A stretch of DNA of 5,713 nt from Pseudomonadota bacterium (GTDB lineage: Bacteria > Pseudomonadota > Alphaproteobacteria > Sphingomonadales > Sphingomonadaceae), in NCBI GenBank assembly GCA_023390675.1, contig JAEWCK010000091.1, positions 1-5,713 of the forward strand, given 5' to 3'. The notes under the pieces are model-generated. The model made no database searches. It saw only the letters and a program-made list of their open reading frames with translations, and was not told the origin of the DNA. The translations under genes were made by a program, and so were the position numbers. Every line of letters starts with the position of its first letter. The first letter of the stretch is position 1. Below, piece after piece: positions 5,218 to 5,713 of this stretch.

Positions 5218-5672
5218 GCCTGATCGCGCTCGCCCTCATCCTCCAGGCGCGCGAGCCGCTCGGCGTGTTCGAGAGCTGGGGGGCGTTCCGCGACGCCTCG
5301 CCGCCGCGCTGCTTCGCGATCGCGCGGCCGATCGAGAAGCACGCCGATGCCCAGCCCTTCGCCAGCATCGCGACGTGGCCGGGCGACCATGTCCGCAACC
5401 AGCTCCACATTCGCCTGAGCCGCGTCCGCGCCGCGGGCGCGCGCGTGACGCTCTCGATCGGCGAGCGGCGATTCGAGCTGCAGGCGGGCGATGCCGACGC
5501 GTGGGCGCCCGACGCGCGCACCGACGGCGCGATCGTCGCGGCGATCCGATCGGGGCGCAGCATGAGCGTCGAGACGATGGGCGCGAACGGCGCGCCCTTC
5601 GCCGACAGCTATGCGCTGAAGGGCGCCGCGACTGCGATCGACGCGGCGGCGCTCGGGTGCGCGGGAAGATAG
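5214..5672 (+). CDS. IalB-like (invasion-associated locus B family) secreted protein (152 aa)
   Basis: The protein resembles the small periplasmic IalB family, named from Bartonella invasion factors but common in non-pathogenic alphaproteobacteria, where the function is largely unknown. Visible features are a short hydrophobic N-terminus (MSLIALALILQA), a WGAFRDASPPRCFAIA segment, a beta-rich middle and a conserved-looking end, YALKGAATAIDAAALGC. Only two cysteines are present, Cys33 and Cys149, placed to form a disulfide as in the family. The ATG at 5214 overlaps the phosphatase stop, so translation is probably coupled. The putative signal peptide lacks a positive charge before the hydrophobic core; an in-frame TTG at 5184 would add MGQGPGRGAG and one arginine. 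The family call comes from pattern memory, without a search. Confidence 0.65.
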   Translation: MSLIALALILQAREPLGVFESWGAFRDASPPRCFAIARPIEKHADAQPFASIATWPGDHVRNQLHIRLSRVRAAGARVTLSIGERRFELQAGDADAWAPDARTDGAIVAAIRSGRSMSVETMGANGAPFADSYALKGAATAIDAAALGCAGR

Positions 5673-5692
5673 GGGCGGCCGGAGCCGCCCCT
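5671..5692. terminator. GC-rich hairpin at the end of the phosphatase-IalB unit
   Basis: AGGGGCGGC (5671-5679) and GCCGCCCCT (5684-5692) form a perfect 9-bp stem with a CGGA loop, starting inside the stop codon of the IalB-like gene. No T-run follows on either strand, so termination efficiency is uncertain. A TAA in the complement at 5701-5703 could be the end of a convergent gene (reading Thr-Arg-Pro-stop), for which this would be a shared terminator. Only ten bases of that possible gene are visible. Confidence 0.55.
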
Positions 5693-5713
5693 CGCAAACC
5701 TTACGGCCTGGTC

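Overview
The window is a GC-rich, gene-dense chromosomal segment that reads as an alphaproteobacterium, most likely from the Sphingomonadales. The basis is very high G+C at third codon positions, a Coq4-family ubiquinone protein, an IalB-type envelope protein, an alphaproteobacterial LexA site (GTTC-N7-GTTC), and protein sequences that resemble sphingomonad homologues from memory. No database search was run. There are no signs of phage, insertion sequences, CRISPR arrays, tRNA or rRNA.

Left to right: the 5' two-thirds of recF (1-612, minus strand, running off the left edge) is divergent from a short lipoprotein gene (686-1393, plus). That gene converges on a Coq4-family gene (1390-2154, minus), and the two stop codons share the tetranucleotide CTAG. 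A 273-bp spacer (2155-2427) follows. It holds an eight-bp-arm palindrome over a candidate promoter just before coq4, and a clear LexA/SOS box inside a second candidate promoter just behind dnaN. dnaN (2428-3540, minus) encodes the complete beta sliding clamp. A strong intrinsic terminator (3611-3641) separates it from an upstream outer-membrane beta-barrel gene (3673-4275, minus).

A 300-bp divergent gap (4276-4575) contains no convincing gene but much structure: two hairpins in the barrel-protein leader, a minus-strand terminator-like hairpin with no obvious gene to terminate, and two further short inverted repeats. To its right a histidine phosphatase gene (4576-5217, plus) and an IalB-like secreted protein gene (5214-5672, plus) overlap as ATGA, so they form a translationally coupled pair. 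A GC hairpin closes the unit.

Functionally, dnaN and recF are replication and repair genes that sit next to each other in many bacteria; here they keep the same orientation but are separated by coq4 and the lipoprotein gene. The most interesting part is the dnaN-coq4 spacer: an SOS-type promoter that points at a ubiquinone gene which also has its own local operator.
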